Shown here one piece after another: positions 1 to 8,165 of a DNA stretch of 64,000 nt. This stretch comes from Thiosocius sp963759055. GTDB taxonomy: Bacteria; Pseudomonadota; Gammaproteobacteria; Chromatiales; Chromatiaceae. A program made the translations under genes and the position numbers. How positions within the stretch are numbered: the stretch's first letter is position 1; every line of letters begins with the position of its first letter. The stretch lies in the NCBI GenBank assembly GCA_963759055.1, contig CAVWYD010000035.1, forward strand, positions 46,440 through 110,439, in the 5' to 3' direction. Under the pieces are notes generated by a model. That model was not told the origin of the DNA. It made no database searches and saw nothing but the letters and a program-made list of their open reading frames with translations.

Positions 1-447
1 CTTCGTGTACATCACAGGCTTGCCATCGAGGACCTCGCCGATCAGGGTCACTTCATAGTCGAGCAGGCTTTCCACGCCCGATACCGGCGCCTTTTTGTTG
101 ACGAAGTAGGGGAAGCTCATCTCGATGTGCCCACGCTCGGATTCGAGGCGCTCCACCATCTCGCTCAGCATGTCCTTGAAAGACTCGACAGAGATCTCAC
201 GCTCGTGGCTGTTCAGGATTTGCACGAAACGCGACATGTGCGTGCCCTTGAAATTGTGTGGCAGAAACACGTACATGCTGAAATTGGCGACGGTGTGCTG
301 TTCGCCCTGGCTGCGGTCTTTGACCCTCACCGGATGGCGGATGTCCTTGATGCCGACCTTGTTGATGGCAATGCGACGGGTATCGGCGCTCCCCTGAACG
401 TCTTCGATTTCGCTTCCGGTGGTCGGCTTTGGATTTGCTGCGGTCAT
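1..447 (-). CDS. folE2: GTP cyclohydrolase FolE2 (type IB), C-terminus cut by window edge
   Basis: Type IB GTP cyclohydrolase, which converts GTP to dihydroneopterin triphosphate, the first step of folate and queuosine precursor synthesis. Only the first 149 residues are inside the window. They carry family hallmarks: an N-terminal RRIAINKVGIKDIRHPV stretch, GEQHTVANFSMYV, and LPHNFKGTHMSRFV at about residues 72-85. The ATG at 447 leaves the usual short variable N-terminal tail. The gene lies downstream of xseB-ispA on the same strand. FolE2 enzymes are less zinc-dependent than FolE and are often Zur-controlled, but no Zur palindrome was seen upstream. The family call is firm; the rest of the gene is outside the window. 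Confidence 0.93.
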   Translation of the reverse strand, partial: MTAANPKPTTGSEIEDVQGSADTRRIAINKVGIKDIRHPVRVKDRSQGEQHTVANFSMYVFLPHNFKGTHMSRFVQILNSHEREISVESFKDMLSEMVERLESERGHIEMSFPYFVNKKAPVSGVESLLDYEVTLIGEVLDGKPVMYTK

Positions 448-496
448 GTGCTGCTCAGCGGGCGATGCCCGCCAGAAGTTGAGTGATTTGCTCAGA

Positions 497-524
497 ATTA
501 TATCCGCCACGGTCTGGGCAACAA
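497..524 (-). promoter_or_regulatory. candidate sigma70 promoter of folE2
   Basis: On the minus strand TTGTTG (524-519) is followed after 16 bp by a perfect TATAAT (502-497), about 50 bp upstream of the folE2 ATG. This would let folE2 be transcribed separately from ispA, which ends at 622. The call rests on motif match only. Confidence 0.45.
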
Positions 525-621
525 AACATCGGAAAATGTATGGCGTAGCCCGGCATTATCTCTCCAACATGGTGAAGACGCTATTGATTTGTCCGCCCAA
601 TCTGGAGAAATGTCTTATTTT

Positions 622-1530
622 TCAGCGTCCGCGGCCAATGATGTAACGTGCCAGCTGACGCAGGGGGTCGGCCGCGTCGTCGAATCTGGCGATATTTTCC
701 AGCGCCTGATCGACCAGGCGCTGGGCCATTTCGCGTGCCCCGTCGAGACCGAGCAGGGCCGGGTAGGTCGCTTTCGCGGCCGCTACATCTTTGCCTCGGG
801 TCTTGCCCAAGACCTCGGTCTCGCCTTCGACGTCGAGGATGTCGTCGCGAACCTGGAAGGCCAGGCCGATGCATTTCGCATAGCGTTCGAGTCCGGGCAG
901 GCGCTCATCGCGGCCGGCTCCTGCGGCCAGGACACCCAGGCGGACACTCGCCAGTATCAGGGCCCCGGTCTTGTGGATATGCAGGTTTTCCAACTCGGCC
1001 AGTTCTATCTCGCGGCCGGTGGCCTGCATGTCCAGGGCCTGGCCTCCGGCCATCCCGCGCGAGCCGCTTGCCTGTGCCAGTTCGGCGATCATGCGCAGGC
1101 GATCAATGCGGTCTATGCACAGGTTGTCGTCTTCACAGAGCACCCTGAAAGCCAGCGTCTGCAGGGCATCCCCGGCGAGGATTGCAGTGGCCTCATCGTA
1201 GGCCTTGTGACAGGTGGGTCGACCGCGTCTGAGGTCGTCGTCGTCCATCGCAGGCAGGTCATCGTGCACCAGCGAATAGGCATGAATCAGTTCGACTGCG
1301 CACGCTGCAGCGTCGAGGCGGTCCGGCCTGGCCCCAAGGGCCTGGCCGGCCGCATAGACCAGCACCGGACGCACCCGTTTGCCGTCACCCAGGGTCGCGT
1401 AACGCATGGCGCTGTGCAGGATGCCGGGTTGGGTGGTTTCCGGCGGCAGCCATCGATCCAGCGCGCGCTCCACCCGGGTACGGCAATCCCCCAGAAAGAC
1501 CTGAAACGCAGGATCAAGTGTCATCGTCAA
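622..1530 (-). CDS. ispA: farnesyl diphosphate synthase (polyprenyl synthetase)
   Basis: Condenses isopentenyl diphosphate with dimethylallyl and geranyl diphosphate to give farnesyl diphosphate, the precursor of undecaprenyl phosphate, quinone tails and hopanoids. The 302-residue length is typical. The first aspartate-rich motif DDLPAMDDDD (about residues 90-99) is followed by RRGRPTCH, and the second, DDILD, lies at about 229-233 in FQVRDDILDVEG. GKRVRP near residue 50 is the usual substrate-binding segment. The start overlaps the 3' end of xseB by 17 bp; an ATG two codons further in would also give an overlap. The overlap implies translational coupling in an xseB-ispA operon. dxs, which often follows ispA, is not present here. 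Confidence 0.95.
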   Translation of the reverse strand: MTMTLDPAFQVFLGDCRTRVERALDRWLPPETTQPGILHSAMRYATLGDGKRVRPVLVYAAGQALGARPDRLDAAACAVELIHAYSLVHDDLPAMDDDDLRRGRPTCHKAYDEATAILAGDALQTLAFRVLCEDDNLCIDRIDRLRMIAELAQASGSRGMAGGQALDMQATGREIELAELENLHIHKTGALILASVRLGVLAAGAGRDERLPGLERYAKCIGLAFQVRDDILDVEGETEVLGKTRGKDVAAAKATYPALLGLDGAREMAQRLVDQALENIARFDDAADPLRQLARYIIGRGR

Positions 1531-1753
1531 ACGGCTCGGTGGGCGCGTCCCGGGTCTTGGCGGTGAGGATCTCGACCTTCTGTTCCGCGGCCTGCAGGGC
1601 CTGCTGGCAGCTGCGGGTAAGGGCGATCCCCTGTTCGAAGGCGCCGAGCGACTCCTCCAGAGTCAAGTCTCCGCTCTCCATGCGTTCCACAAGGGCCTCC
1701 AGTTCGCTCAGTGACTCCTCGAATGAGGCCGGTTCAGTTTTCTTTGGGCTCAT
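1514..1753 (-). CDS. xseB: exodeoxyribonuclease VII small subunit
   Basis: Small subunit of exonuclease VII, which degrades single-stranded DNA to acid-insoluble oligonucleotides together with XseA. At 79 residues it has the normal size. It carries the family core SFEESLSELEALVERMESG followed by LTLEESLGAFEQGIAL, both helical, and an acidic tail. It is the first gene of an operon with ispA, the arrangement found in many gammaproteobacteria. The catalytic partner xseA is not in the window, as is common because the two genes are usually unlinked. Confidence 0.94.
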   Translation of the reverse strand: MSPKKTEPASFEESLSELEALVERMESGDLTLEESLGAFEQGIALTRSCQQALQAAEQKVEILTAKTRDAPTEPFDDDT

Positions 1754-1852
1754 GCTGGTTCCTTGTGTGGCTTATAAAACTAACTCACGCGGAGCCGTGG
1801 CGTAAACCCGGTAGATACACTCTGGGGCGCCACCGCGGTAAACTCGCGGCCT

Positions 1853-2458
1853 ATGCAGATTCAAGACACACGCCTGTTCCGTATTCTCCACGCCATCGTT
1901 GTGACATTAGCGATCTGCCTGTCCCCATCAATATTCGCGCGCGATGACGTAGATCCCTACTACGAATACCGTGACGAGGTTGATCGCGGCGAGTTCAGTT
2001 ACGACGACAGTCAGGATATCCCCTGGATCGAGAACGAGACCGAGGTCTTGGCGGTCCCCAGGCCTGACGACCTGACCGAGGTTCGAATGGGCCGGCTGCC
2101 GCCGGGGATGGTTCTTCTGGTCGATAAATCACGTATCACGGTCAACCCGGACGACTACGTCGTGCGTGCCTGGCTGTGGACGCGCAGCGATTCGGGGTTG
2201 GAGAAAGGCAGTTTCGAGGGTTACCGTTGTGACACACGTGAATACAAGATCTATGCGTGGGCGAACCCGGGTCGAAAGCCACCGGTCACGAAGGTCAGGC
2301 GGCCTTTGTGGAAGTCGGTAAAAAAAGGCAGCTACAGCTACCGTGCGGAACTGCTCGATGACTATTTCTGCGGCTACCGGGAGCTTCGCAACGCCCACCA
2401 GATTGTCGATGCACTTACCGGTGAATTCCACCGCGACATCATCCAGAAAGGCCAATAA
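1853..2458 (+). CDS. CNP1-like family exported protein
   Basis: A 201-residue protein with an N-terminal signal peptide (hydrophobic core about residues 11-28, cleavage probably after SIFA) and a mature domain rich in Tyr, Asp and Trp. The segment EYKIYAWANP and the flanking pattern resemble the CNP1-like family (Pfam CNP1), exported proteins of unknown function found in beta- and gammaproteobacteria. There is no clear Shine-Dalgarno sequence before the ATG. A TAAACT box at 1839-1844 sits so close that the mRNA may be leaderless. The gene stands alone between the divergent xseB operon and parE, 25 bp away. The family assignment is from recall; no function is inferred. Confidence 0.7.
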   Translation: MQIQDTRLFRILHAIVVTLAICLSPSIFARDDVDPYYEYRDEVDRGEFSYDDSQDIPWIENETEVLAVPRPDDLTEVRMGRLPPGMVLLVDKSRITVNPDDYVVRAWLWTRSDSGLEKGSFEGYRCDTREYKIYAWANPGRKPPVTKVRRPLWKSVKKGSYSYRAELLDDYFCGYRELRNAHQIVDALTGEFHRDIIQKGQ

Positions 2459-2483
2459 AATTGCAGCGAGTTGCTGATTTACC

Positions 2484-4370
2484 ATGAGCGCCTACAACGC
2501 CTCCGCTATCGAGGTATTGAGTGGACTCGAGCCGGTGCGCAAGCGCCCCGGCATGTACACCGATACCAGCCGTCCGAATCATCTCGCCCAGGAGGTCGTC
2601 GACAACAGCGTCGATGAGGCCATCGCCGGGTATGCCAAGAAAATCGAATTGACCCTGTTCAAGGACGGTTCCATCGAGGTCAGCGACGATGGCCGGGGCA
2701 TGCCCGTGGATATGCATCCCCAGCAGGGTATTCCGGGTGTCGAGGTCATCCTCACCAAGCTCCACGCCGGCGGCAAGTTCTCGAACAAGAACTACCAGTT
2801 CTCGGGCGGCCTGCATGGTGTCGGCGTCTCGGTGGTCAACGCGCTGTCCAAGCACCTCGAGGTGTGGGTCAAACGTGATGGTGCCGAATACAACATGGCC
2901 TTCGCGAACGGTGAGAAGGTTTCCGATCTGGAAGAGGTGGGCCGGGTCGGCAGGGCCAATACCGGTACCCGCCTGCACTTCTGGCCGGACCCGCGGTTTT
3001 TCGACTCACCAAAGTTCAGCGTGCGCCAGTTGCGCCACCTGCTCCGGGCCAAGGCGGTGCTGTGTCCGGGCCTGCTGATCCGTTTTTTCCGCGAGGGCGA
3101 GGAGGAACATGACGAGTGGTGTTACCAGGACGGACTCCGTGATTACCTGGTGGACTCGCTCCAGGGCGCAGCCGCATTGCCGGAAGAACCCTTTGTCGGT
3201 AGTGGTGCCGGCAACGACGAGGCGGCAGACTGGGCCGTGGTCTGGTTGCCCGAGGGAGGCGAGGCAGTCACAGAGAGTTATGTGAACCTGATCCCGACCA
3301 GCCAGGGCGGCACGCACGTCAACGGTTTGCGAACGGGCCTCACCGAGGCGGTGCGCGAATTCTGTGAGTTCCGCAACCTGCTGCCGCGCGGGGTCAAGCT
3401 GTCACCTGACGATGTCTGGAACAACCTCAGCTATGTGCTGTCGGTCAAGTTGCTGGATCCGCAGTTCTCGGGTCAGACCAAGGAGCGGCTGTCATCGCGC
3501 GAATGCGCGCCCTTTGTCACTGGCGTGGTGAAGGATGCCTTCGGCCTGTGGCTCAATCAGCATACGGAGATGGGTGAACGCATCGCCGAACTGGCGATAA
3601 ACGCAGCCCAGGCGAGGCAGCGCGCCGGCCGCAAGGTGGTGCGCAAGAAGATTACCCAGGGGCCGGCGTTGCCCGGCAAGCTGGCGGACTGTCTTTCCGA
3701 CGACCCGGCCCGCACCGAGCTGTTTCTGGTCGAGGGCGATTCGGCGGGTGGTTCCGCCAAGCAGGCGCGTGATCGAAACTTCCAGGCGATCATGCCGCTG
3801 CGCGGCAAGATTCTGAATACCTGGGAAGTGGACTCGGCCGAGGTCCTGGCTTCACAAGAGGTTCACGATATCTCGGTCGCGATCGGGGTCGAACCGGGTA
3901 GTGACAATCTGTCGAAACTGCGATTCGGCAAGGTCTGCATTCTCGCCGACGCCGATTCCGATGGCGCACATATCGCCACCCTGCTATGTGCGCTGTTCCT
4001 GCGGCATTTTCGCGCGCTGGTCCTCGGCGGGCACGTGTACGTGGCGATGCCGCCGCTGTTCCGCATTGATGTCGGCAAGCAGGTTTTTTACGCCCTCGAC
4101 GAGCATGAGCGCCAGGGCATACTCGACCGGGTGGCGGCGGAGAAGCTCAAGGGCAAGGTGAGTATCCAGCGCTTCAAGGGCCTGGGCGAGATGAACCCCA
4201 TGCAGCTGCGTGAGACCACGGTACATCCGGATACGCGGCGACTGGTTCAACTCGTGGTCGAACATGGTGACGAGACCAACCAGCTGATGGATATGCTGCT
4301 GGCCAAGAAGCGGGCGGGTGATCGCAAGGCCTGGCTGCAACAGCGTGGAGACCTGGCCGAGGTGACCTGA
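2484..4370 (+). CDS. parE: DNA topoisomerase IV subunit B
   Basis: ATPase subunit of topoisomerase IV, which decatenates daughter chromosomes with ParC. The 628-residue length matches E. coli ParE. Visible motifs are the GHKL ATP-binding elements EVVDNSVDEAIAG (about 36-48), DDGRGMPVD (about 70-78) and GGLHGVGVSVVNALS (about 108-122). The TOPRIM metal site shows EGDSAGG with E417 and the DADSDG aspartates at 489, 491 and 493. The C-terminal FKGLGEMNP motif is intact. The N-terminus SAYNASAIEVLSGLEPVRKRPGMY is characteristic of ParE rather than GyrB. parC lies 13.5 kb downstream on the same strand. A small CTGCCG/CGGCAG hairpin (4395-4410) follows the stop but lacks a T-tract. Confidence 0.97.
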   Translation: MSAYNASAIEVLSGLEPVRKRPGMYTDTSRPNHLAQEVVDNSVDEAIAGYAKKIELTLFKDGSIEVSDDGRGMPVDMHPQQGIPGVEVILTKLHAGGKFSNKNYQFSGGLHGVGVSVVNALSKHLEVWVKRDGAEYNMAFANGEKVSDLEEVGRVGRANTGTRLHFWPDPRFFDSPKFSVRQLRHLLRAKAVLCPGLLIRFFREGEEEHDEWCYQDGLRDYLVDSLQGAAALPEEPFVGSGAGNDEAADWAVVWLPEGGEAVTESYVNLIPTSQGGTHVNGLRTGLTEAVREFCEFRNLLPRGVKLSPDDVWNNLSYVLSVKLLDPQFSGQTKERLSSRECAPFVTGVVKDAFGLWLNQHTEMGERIAELAINAAQARQRAGRKVVRKKITQGPALPGKLADCLSDDPARTELFLVEGDSAGGSAKQARDRNFQAIMPLRGKILNTWEVDSAEVLASQEVHDISVAIGVEPGSDNLSKLRFGKVCILADADSDGAHIATLLCALFLRHFRALVLGGHVYVAMPPLFRIDVGKQVFYALDEHERQGILDRVAAEKLKGKVSIQRFKGLGEMNPMQLRETTVHPDTRRLVQLVVEHGDETNQLMDMLLAKKRAGDRKAWLQQRGDLAEVT

Positions 4371-4492
4371 TCGGCACTGCGTGCCATTGACCGGCTGCCG
4401 GTTCCGGCAGGGATGGCGGTCGCGCTGTCAATTCTTTGATCGACCTCAAAGACTTGACAAGCAGCCTAAACTTTTTCCATCAGTATCCGCTA

Positions 4493-4509
4493 ATATTGCA
4501 GCGCAATAT
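4493..4509. promoter_or_regulatory. palindrome ATATTGC-N3-GCAATAT, candidate operator
   Basis: A perfect 7+7 bp inverted repeat with a 3-bp centre ends 4 bp before the ATG at 4514. An AT-rich stretch with TTGACA at 4454-4459 lies upstream, though no well-spaced -10 box follows it. The position suggests a repressor site or a hairpin that hides the start region of the cytochrome c-DUF302 operon. No regulator gene is adjacent. Confidence 0.4.
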
Positions 4510-4513
4510 AACG

Positions 4514-5590
4514 ATGGTTAAGAGTCTTCCGCTTATGCAGCCTTTACGCTCGTTGCTTTCCGGCCTAAGCCTGGTGGTCGTTTTCGCCGGCGGTATCGCG
4601 CATGCGGCGCCGGATGGCGGAGAACTGTACGTGGAACATTGCGGTGCCTGTCACCAGATGGAGGGGCAGGGTGGTATCGGCCTGCCGCTGCTCAATGCGA
4701 AGCTGGCCGATGTCTCGGATGATTACCTGCGCAGTACCATTCGCCTGGGCCGCCCCGGTCGCGTAATGCCGAGCTTCATGCGCATGAGCGACGCGCAGGT
4801 CGATGCGATCGTCAAGTTCCTGCGCGAGCGGTCCGGGACCGAACCCATTGAATTCAGTAACGATCGCATTGCCGGTGATGCGGCGCATGGTAAGACCCTT
4901 TACGGGGAGCACTGCGCCAAGTGCCATGCTGCCGACGGCAGCGGCGAGGGCGAAGGCACCGGTGTAACCCTGTCGCGTGAACGCTCTTTCCTGGTAATGC
5001 CCGCATCCATCTGCAACCCGGGCTTTCTGGCTTCGGCTCCGGACCAGATGATCAGGCGCGTTGTCTCGGTCGGTCGCAAATCGTCGGGCATGCCGGCATT
5101 TGGAAAAGGAAAGCTGAGCGAGTCGGAAATCAATGACGTGGTGGCCTATGTGCGTTCTTTCGAACGGCGTGAGCGTCCGGTGGAGCCGATCGGCCCCGAG
5201 GAACGCCCGACCCATGTCTATGAATCGCCCAACGATTTCGACACCACCGTGGCCAATGTCAAGGCATCGCTGACAGGTGCCAACTTCCGCATCTTTCCGG
5301 ATCGACTCGTCGAGCAGGGCCTGATCGACGAGTTCAGCGTCAATTCCCGGCAGATCGGTGTGCGGTTCTGTAATTTCAATGTGCTGTACGGGATGCTCAA
5401 GATCGAGCCACGACTTGGCGTGGTCCTGCCATGCCGGATCACGATCATGGAGCGAAAGGATGGCCAGGTTATCCTGGTGGTGCCCAATCTGCGGGTTGTT
5501 TCGCGCTGGTTCAACAACGACGAACTGGTCAACCTCTGGGATCGGGTGGAGGAGACATTCACCGAGATCATCGATGAGGCGACGCTATGA
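4514..5590 (+). CDS. diheme cytochrome c with C-terminal DUF302 domain
   Basis: Periplasmic electron carrier of about 358 residues. A signal peptide (hydrophobic core about 15-30, ending AHA) is followed by two class I cytochrome c modules. The first heme site is C43-G-A-C46-H47 and the second is C134-A-K-C137-H138, with downstream methionines as possible axial ligands. Residues from about 235 onward form a DUF302 domain, recognised by the TVANVKASL and FCNFNVLYGML patterns. The start is uncertain: ATG 4514 has no Shine-Dalgarno, and ATG 4535 is an alternative that keeps the signal peptide. The last 4 bp overlap a second DUF302 gene. The partner and pathway are unknown; a role in sulfur oxidation is only inference. 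Confidence 0.87.
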   Translation: MVKSLPLMQPLRSLLSGLSLVVVFAGGIAHAAPDGGELYVEHCGACHQMEGQGGIGLPLLNAKLADVSDDYLRSTIRLGRPGRVMPSFMRMSDAQVDAIVKFLRERSGTEPIEFSNDRIAGDAAHGKTLYGEHCAKCHAADGSGEGEGTGVTLSRERSFLVMPASICNPGFLASAPDQMIRRVVSVGRKSSGMPAFGKGKLSESEINDVVAYVRSFERRERPVEPIGPEERPTHVYESPNDFDTTVANVKASLTGANFRIFPDRLVEQGLIDEFSVNSRQIGVRFCNFNVLYGMLKIEPRLGVVLPCRITIMERKDGQVILVVPNLRVVSRWFNNDELVNLWDRVEETFTEIIDEATL

Positions 5591-6069
5591 GCACGCATCT
5601 GACAAGGGCTTTGTTGCTCGCGACCACACTGCTTTTCGCAGGGGGCTCCGGCGCGGAAAATATGATCATGGGCCGGGTTCCGATGCGTGCGGAGACAGTG
5701 ATCGAATACGTCAAGAGCAGCATCGAGGAGCATGGTTACACCGTTGCCCATGTTCAGCTTTGTGATGGCGGGATGACCGATTTCGGTTACAAGTCGGACC
5801 TCTATCGGGTCGTGTTCTTTGGCAAGATCGATGAGGTACGCATGATCAGCGAGCGTTATCCCGAGCTGGTTTCCTACCTGCCGCTGAAGATCGCGGTCAT
5901 CGCCGAGAAGGATGAGACCCTGCTCGCGGTGTTGAATCCCGAGGCCCTGGCCCCTTTTTTTCCGGATGAAGAACTGCAGATTCAGTTTGGCCGCTGGAAC
6001 AGCGATCTGTTGAGTATCTTGAAGGACGTTCGTCGCGGTATCGCCGGGCACGTAGCCGCAAACGAGTAA
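5587..6069 (+). CDS. DUF302 domain protein, exported
   Basis: A 160-residue protein with a signal peptide (LLLATTLLFAGGSGA, cleavage around residue 23) and a stand-alone DUF302 domain covering most of the mature part: AETVIEYVKSSIEEHGYTV, LPLKIAVIAEK and the terminal helix. Its ATG overlaps the stop of the cytochrome c-DUF302 gene, so the two are translationally coupled and probably made in fixed proportion. DUF302 has known structures but no settled function. The pairing of a heme-linked copy with a free copy suggests they form a heterodimer or work in sequence in the periplasm; this is inference. Confidence 0.85.
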   Translation: MSTHLTRALLLATTLLFAGGSGAENMIMGRVPMRAETVIEYVKSSIEEHGYTVAHVQLCDGGMTDFGYKSDLYRVVFFGKIDEVRMISERYPELVSYLPLKIAVIAEKDETLLAVLNPEALAPFFPDEELQIQFGRWNSDLLSILKDVRRGIAGHVAANE

Positions 6070-6206
6070 TCTGTCTTTCTTTCCGACCTGTGCCCGAGCG
6101 TTTAACCCTGTCTTAAAACCCGTTTCCGCAAGGCGTCTTCGAGCCCAGCTTGGATACAATGGCATTTTGGCCTCGGGCTTCGCGCACAATGACATCGGAG
6201 GAAAAC

Positions 6207-7040
6207 ATGATCAGATCGTCGTTTTTGGGGCTATTCGCCGCCAGCCTGTCCGTGGCTGCCCAGGCCGCCGTGGTTGTAAGCAGCGACGGCGGGGGCGATG
6301 TCAGCACGCAATATTTCGAGCAGGGTGAGTTCGTTCTGATGCTCGGGGACAAACCGTCCATGGGCGTCGACCGCGAGGGGAACTGCTGGTTCGTTCAACA
6401 CCGGCAGGTGGTCTCCGATCCATGCGAGCAGATGCTGCAGTCGGTCAGTTCCATGCGCGAGCGGGCAATGGCCGGCCTGAGTGCCGAGGAGCGCGCCGTG
6501 ATGGAGCGCGCCATGCAGATGCAGAATTCCGCGCCGCCGGCCAGTATCACCAGGTCGGCCGACAGAAAGATCGCCGGTTATACCTCAGAGTGCCACCTGA
6601 TCGGCGGCGACCGTGAAGTCTGCATCAGTGAAAAGCTGCTGCGCGAGATCAAGGATGAGATGGGGGACAGTCCGTTTCTCGAGGTGTTTCGGCGATTCGG
6701 TGAGTCGGCGGGAGAAATGGGTGGCGACACCCCTGAGACCAAGGCGATGGCCGAACTGGCTGAACGCGGTTTCCCGATGCTGGACATGCAGAAGATGGCG
6801 GCGATGCCGGGATTGGACCCCGCAGTCCTGCAGTACCTGCCCGAGGCCCAGCGCACCCGGATCATGAGCCAGATGGGCGTCGCCGGAGGCGGGGAGAAGA
6901 TGCAGGGGACCAAGGTGATTCGGGTGAAAAGGAATGGCACGATGCCGGGCCTTGATCTTTCACGGTATCCGCGTGTGGGGTTCGAGCAGTTCATGCAGCA
7001 GAGCATGGGCCAGATGCGTGAGATGCCGGGCATGCGCTGA
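6207..7040 (+). CDS. hypothetical exported protein, Met-rich
   Basis: A 277-residue protein that I do not recognise. The chosen ATG follows a good Shine-Dalgarno (CGGAGG, 6196-6201) and opens a signal peptide (SSFLGLFAASLSVAAQA). An upstream in-frame ATG at 6150 lacks these features. The mature chain is unusually rich in methionine, with runs such as ERAMQMQN, MAAMPGL and QQSMGQMREMPGM. Two cysteines near residues 67 and 72 and two more near 130 and 140 could form disulfides. The surroundings of AGYTSECHLIGG and EVCISEKLLREI suggest a small folded core. Methionine richness can mean metal binding or oxidant buffering, but nothing here proves either. It lies downstream of the DUF302 pair and convergent with senB. 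Confidence 0.75.
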   Translation: MIRSSFLGLFAASLSVAAQAAVVVSSDGGGDVSTQYFEQGEFVLMLGDKPSMGVDREGNCWFVQHRQVVSDPCEQMLQSVSSMRERAMAGLSAEERAVMERAMQMQNSAPPASITRSADRKIAGYTSECHLIGGDREVCISEKLLREIKDEMGDSPFLEVFRRFGESAGEMGGDTPETKAMAELAERGFPMLDMQKMAAMPGLDPAVLQYLPEAQRTRIMSQMGVAGGGEKMQGTKVIRVKRNGTMPGLDLSRYPRVGFEQFMQQSMGQMREMPGMR

Positions 7041-7072
7041 CCGCCCGGGTGGTCGGCCGCGGATGTGCAGTT

Positions 7073-8029
7073 CTACGCAGGCCGCAGTTCGGCCAGCAGG
7101 TCTGCCCATCCCTGTCTTTCCGCCTGTTCGCTGAACAGCGGGCGCCTTGCGTTGCATGCCTCCTGCAGGCGAGCGTAAAAGGCGCCGTCGGATTCGGCGC
7201 GTAACAGCAGATCGCGCAGCGCGCGCGTATCCTCTGCCGGGTAGTAGGCGGGATAGTCGGCACCGAGCAGTCCCACGGAACCCGGAATCTCAGAGGCGAC
7301 GACGGGGAGGCCGGCCATTACCGCCTCAGACACCACGTTGGCTCCGCCCTCCATCCTGGAGCTCAGCGCCAGCACGTGTGAACGCCGATATACCTGGCGC
7401 AGCTGTGCGTGGCCAATCTCACCGTGCCAGCGGTAGCGCGGATTTCGTTCGACTTCTGCGGCCGCCGCCGCGGCCCATTCCGGGGTATGCGCCTTGCCGT
7501 AGGCGTCGACCTGCAGATGGCTGGATGCGGGCAGGTCGCGAACCGCCAGCGCAGGCCGCAGCGGATCTTTTTCGTCACGCAGATGCCCCGCCATGCAGAC
7601 CCTGAAAATGCGTTTGGGTGGAATGCGCCCGCTCAGTGGTCGCGCAGACTGATAGATTACCCTGAGCTTGTGTCGCTGCACGGGCGGAATCGTTTCGCCG
7701 ATAAGGCCGTGCAGGCCGACGATCCGGTCGGCCCGCTCAATCGAGCCGAGCGTCTCGTCCGGATGGCTGTGGATGAACCGGTATGCATCCGTGCCTGTCA
7801 GGACGACGATCAGGGGTTTGTCCGGATGCAGCTCGGCGAATCTGCTGATGGCGGAGGCGCTGCGCCAGGCGTGCAATGCAACCACCAGGTCGGCGTCGTC
7901 TCCAGTGTAGTCGACGACTACATTGACGCGGTGTCCAAGTCCACGCAGCAGGCGCGCCCAGCGATTCGCCGTGGCCCGATTGCCAGAACGTGAACGCGCA
8001 GGGGCGGGGGTGATCAGTTCGATGCGCAT
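7073..8029 (-). CDS. senB: SenB-type glycosyltransferase (selenosugar synthase)
   Basis: A 318-residue GT4-like glycosyltransferase. The N-terminus MRIELITPAPARSRSGNRATANRW matches the SenB family (earlier TIGR04348), and the C-terminal half has the nucleotide-sugar motif SRMEGGANVVSEAVMAGLP with the expected E-rich signature. In described systems SenB joins selenophosphate to an N-acetylhexosamine donor to give a selenosugar. The ATG at 8029 was chosen over an in-frame start at 8098 because it begins exactly at the family N-terminus. It is divergent from senA with 136 bp between them, so a shared control region is possible. The function is inferred from family and context. Confidence 0.87.
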   Translation of the reverse strand: MRIELITPAPARSRSGNRATANRWARLLRGLGHRVNVVVDYTGDDADLVVALHAWRSASAISRFAELHPDKPLIVVLTGTDAYRFIHSHPDETLGSIERADRIVGLHGLIGETIPPVQRHKLRVIYQSARPLSGRIPPKRIFRVCMAGHLRDEKDPLRPALAVRDLPASSHLQVDAYGKAHTPEWAAAAAAEVERNPRYRWHGEIGHAQLRQVYRRSHVLALSSRMEGGANVVSEAVMAGLPVVASEIPGSVGLLGADYPAYYPAEDTRALRDLLLRAESDGAFYARLQEACNARRPLFSEQAERQGWADLLAELRPA

Positions 8030-8165
8030 GCCGGCGTCAGCGTGCGGGCAGGGAGCTGGGGGATGGGTACGGGGGCATGGCTCGATCCGATTGACCAAAG
8101 GCTGATGTGACTTTGCCGGCCAACCTTGCGAACATCAAGCCAGGGTTTCGGAGATTACAGCCAAG

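Noticed and set aside
4454..4496. TTGACA with TAATAT as a promoter for the cytochrome c operon
   Set aside because: The spacing is 31 bp, far from the 16-18 bp needed; the closer hexamers do not resemble a -10 box.
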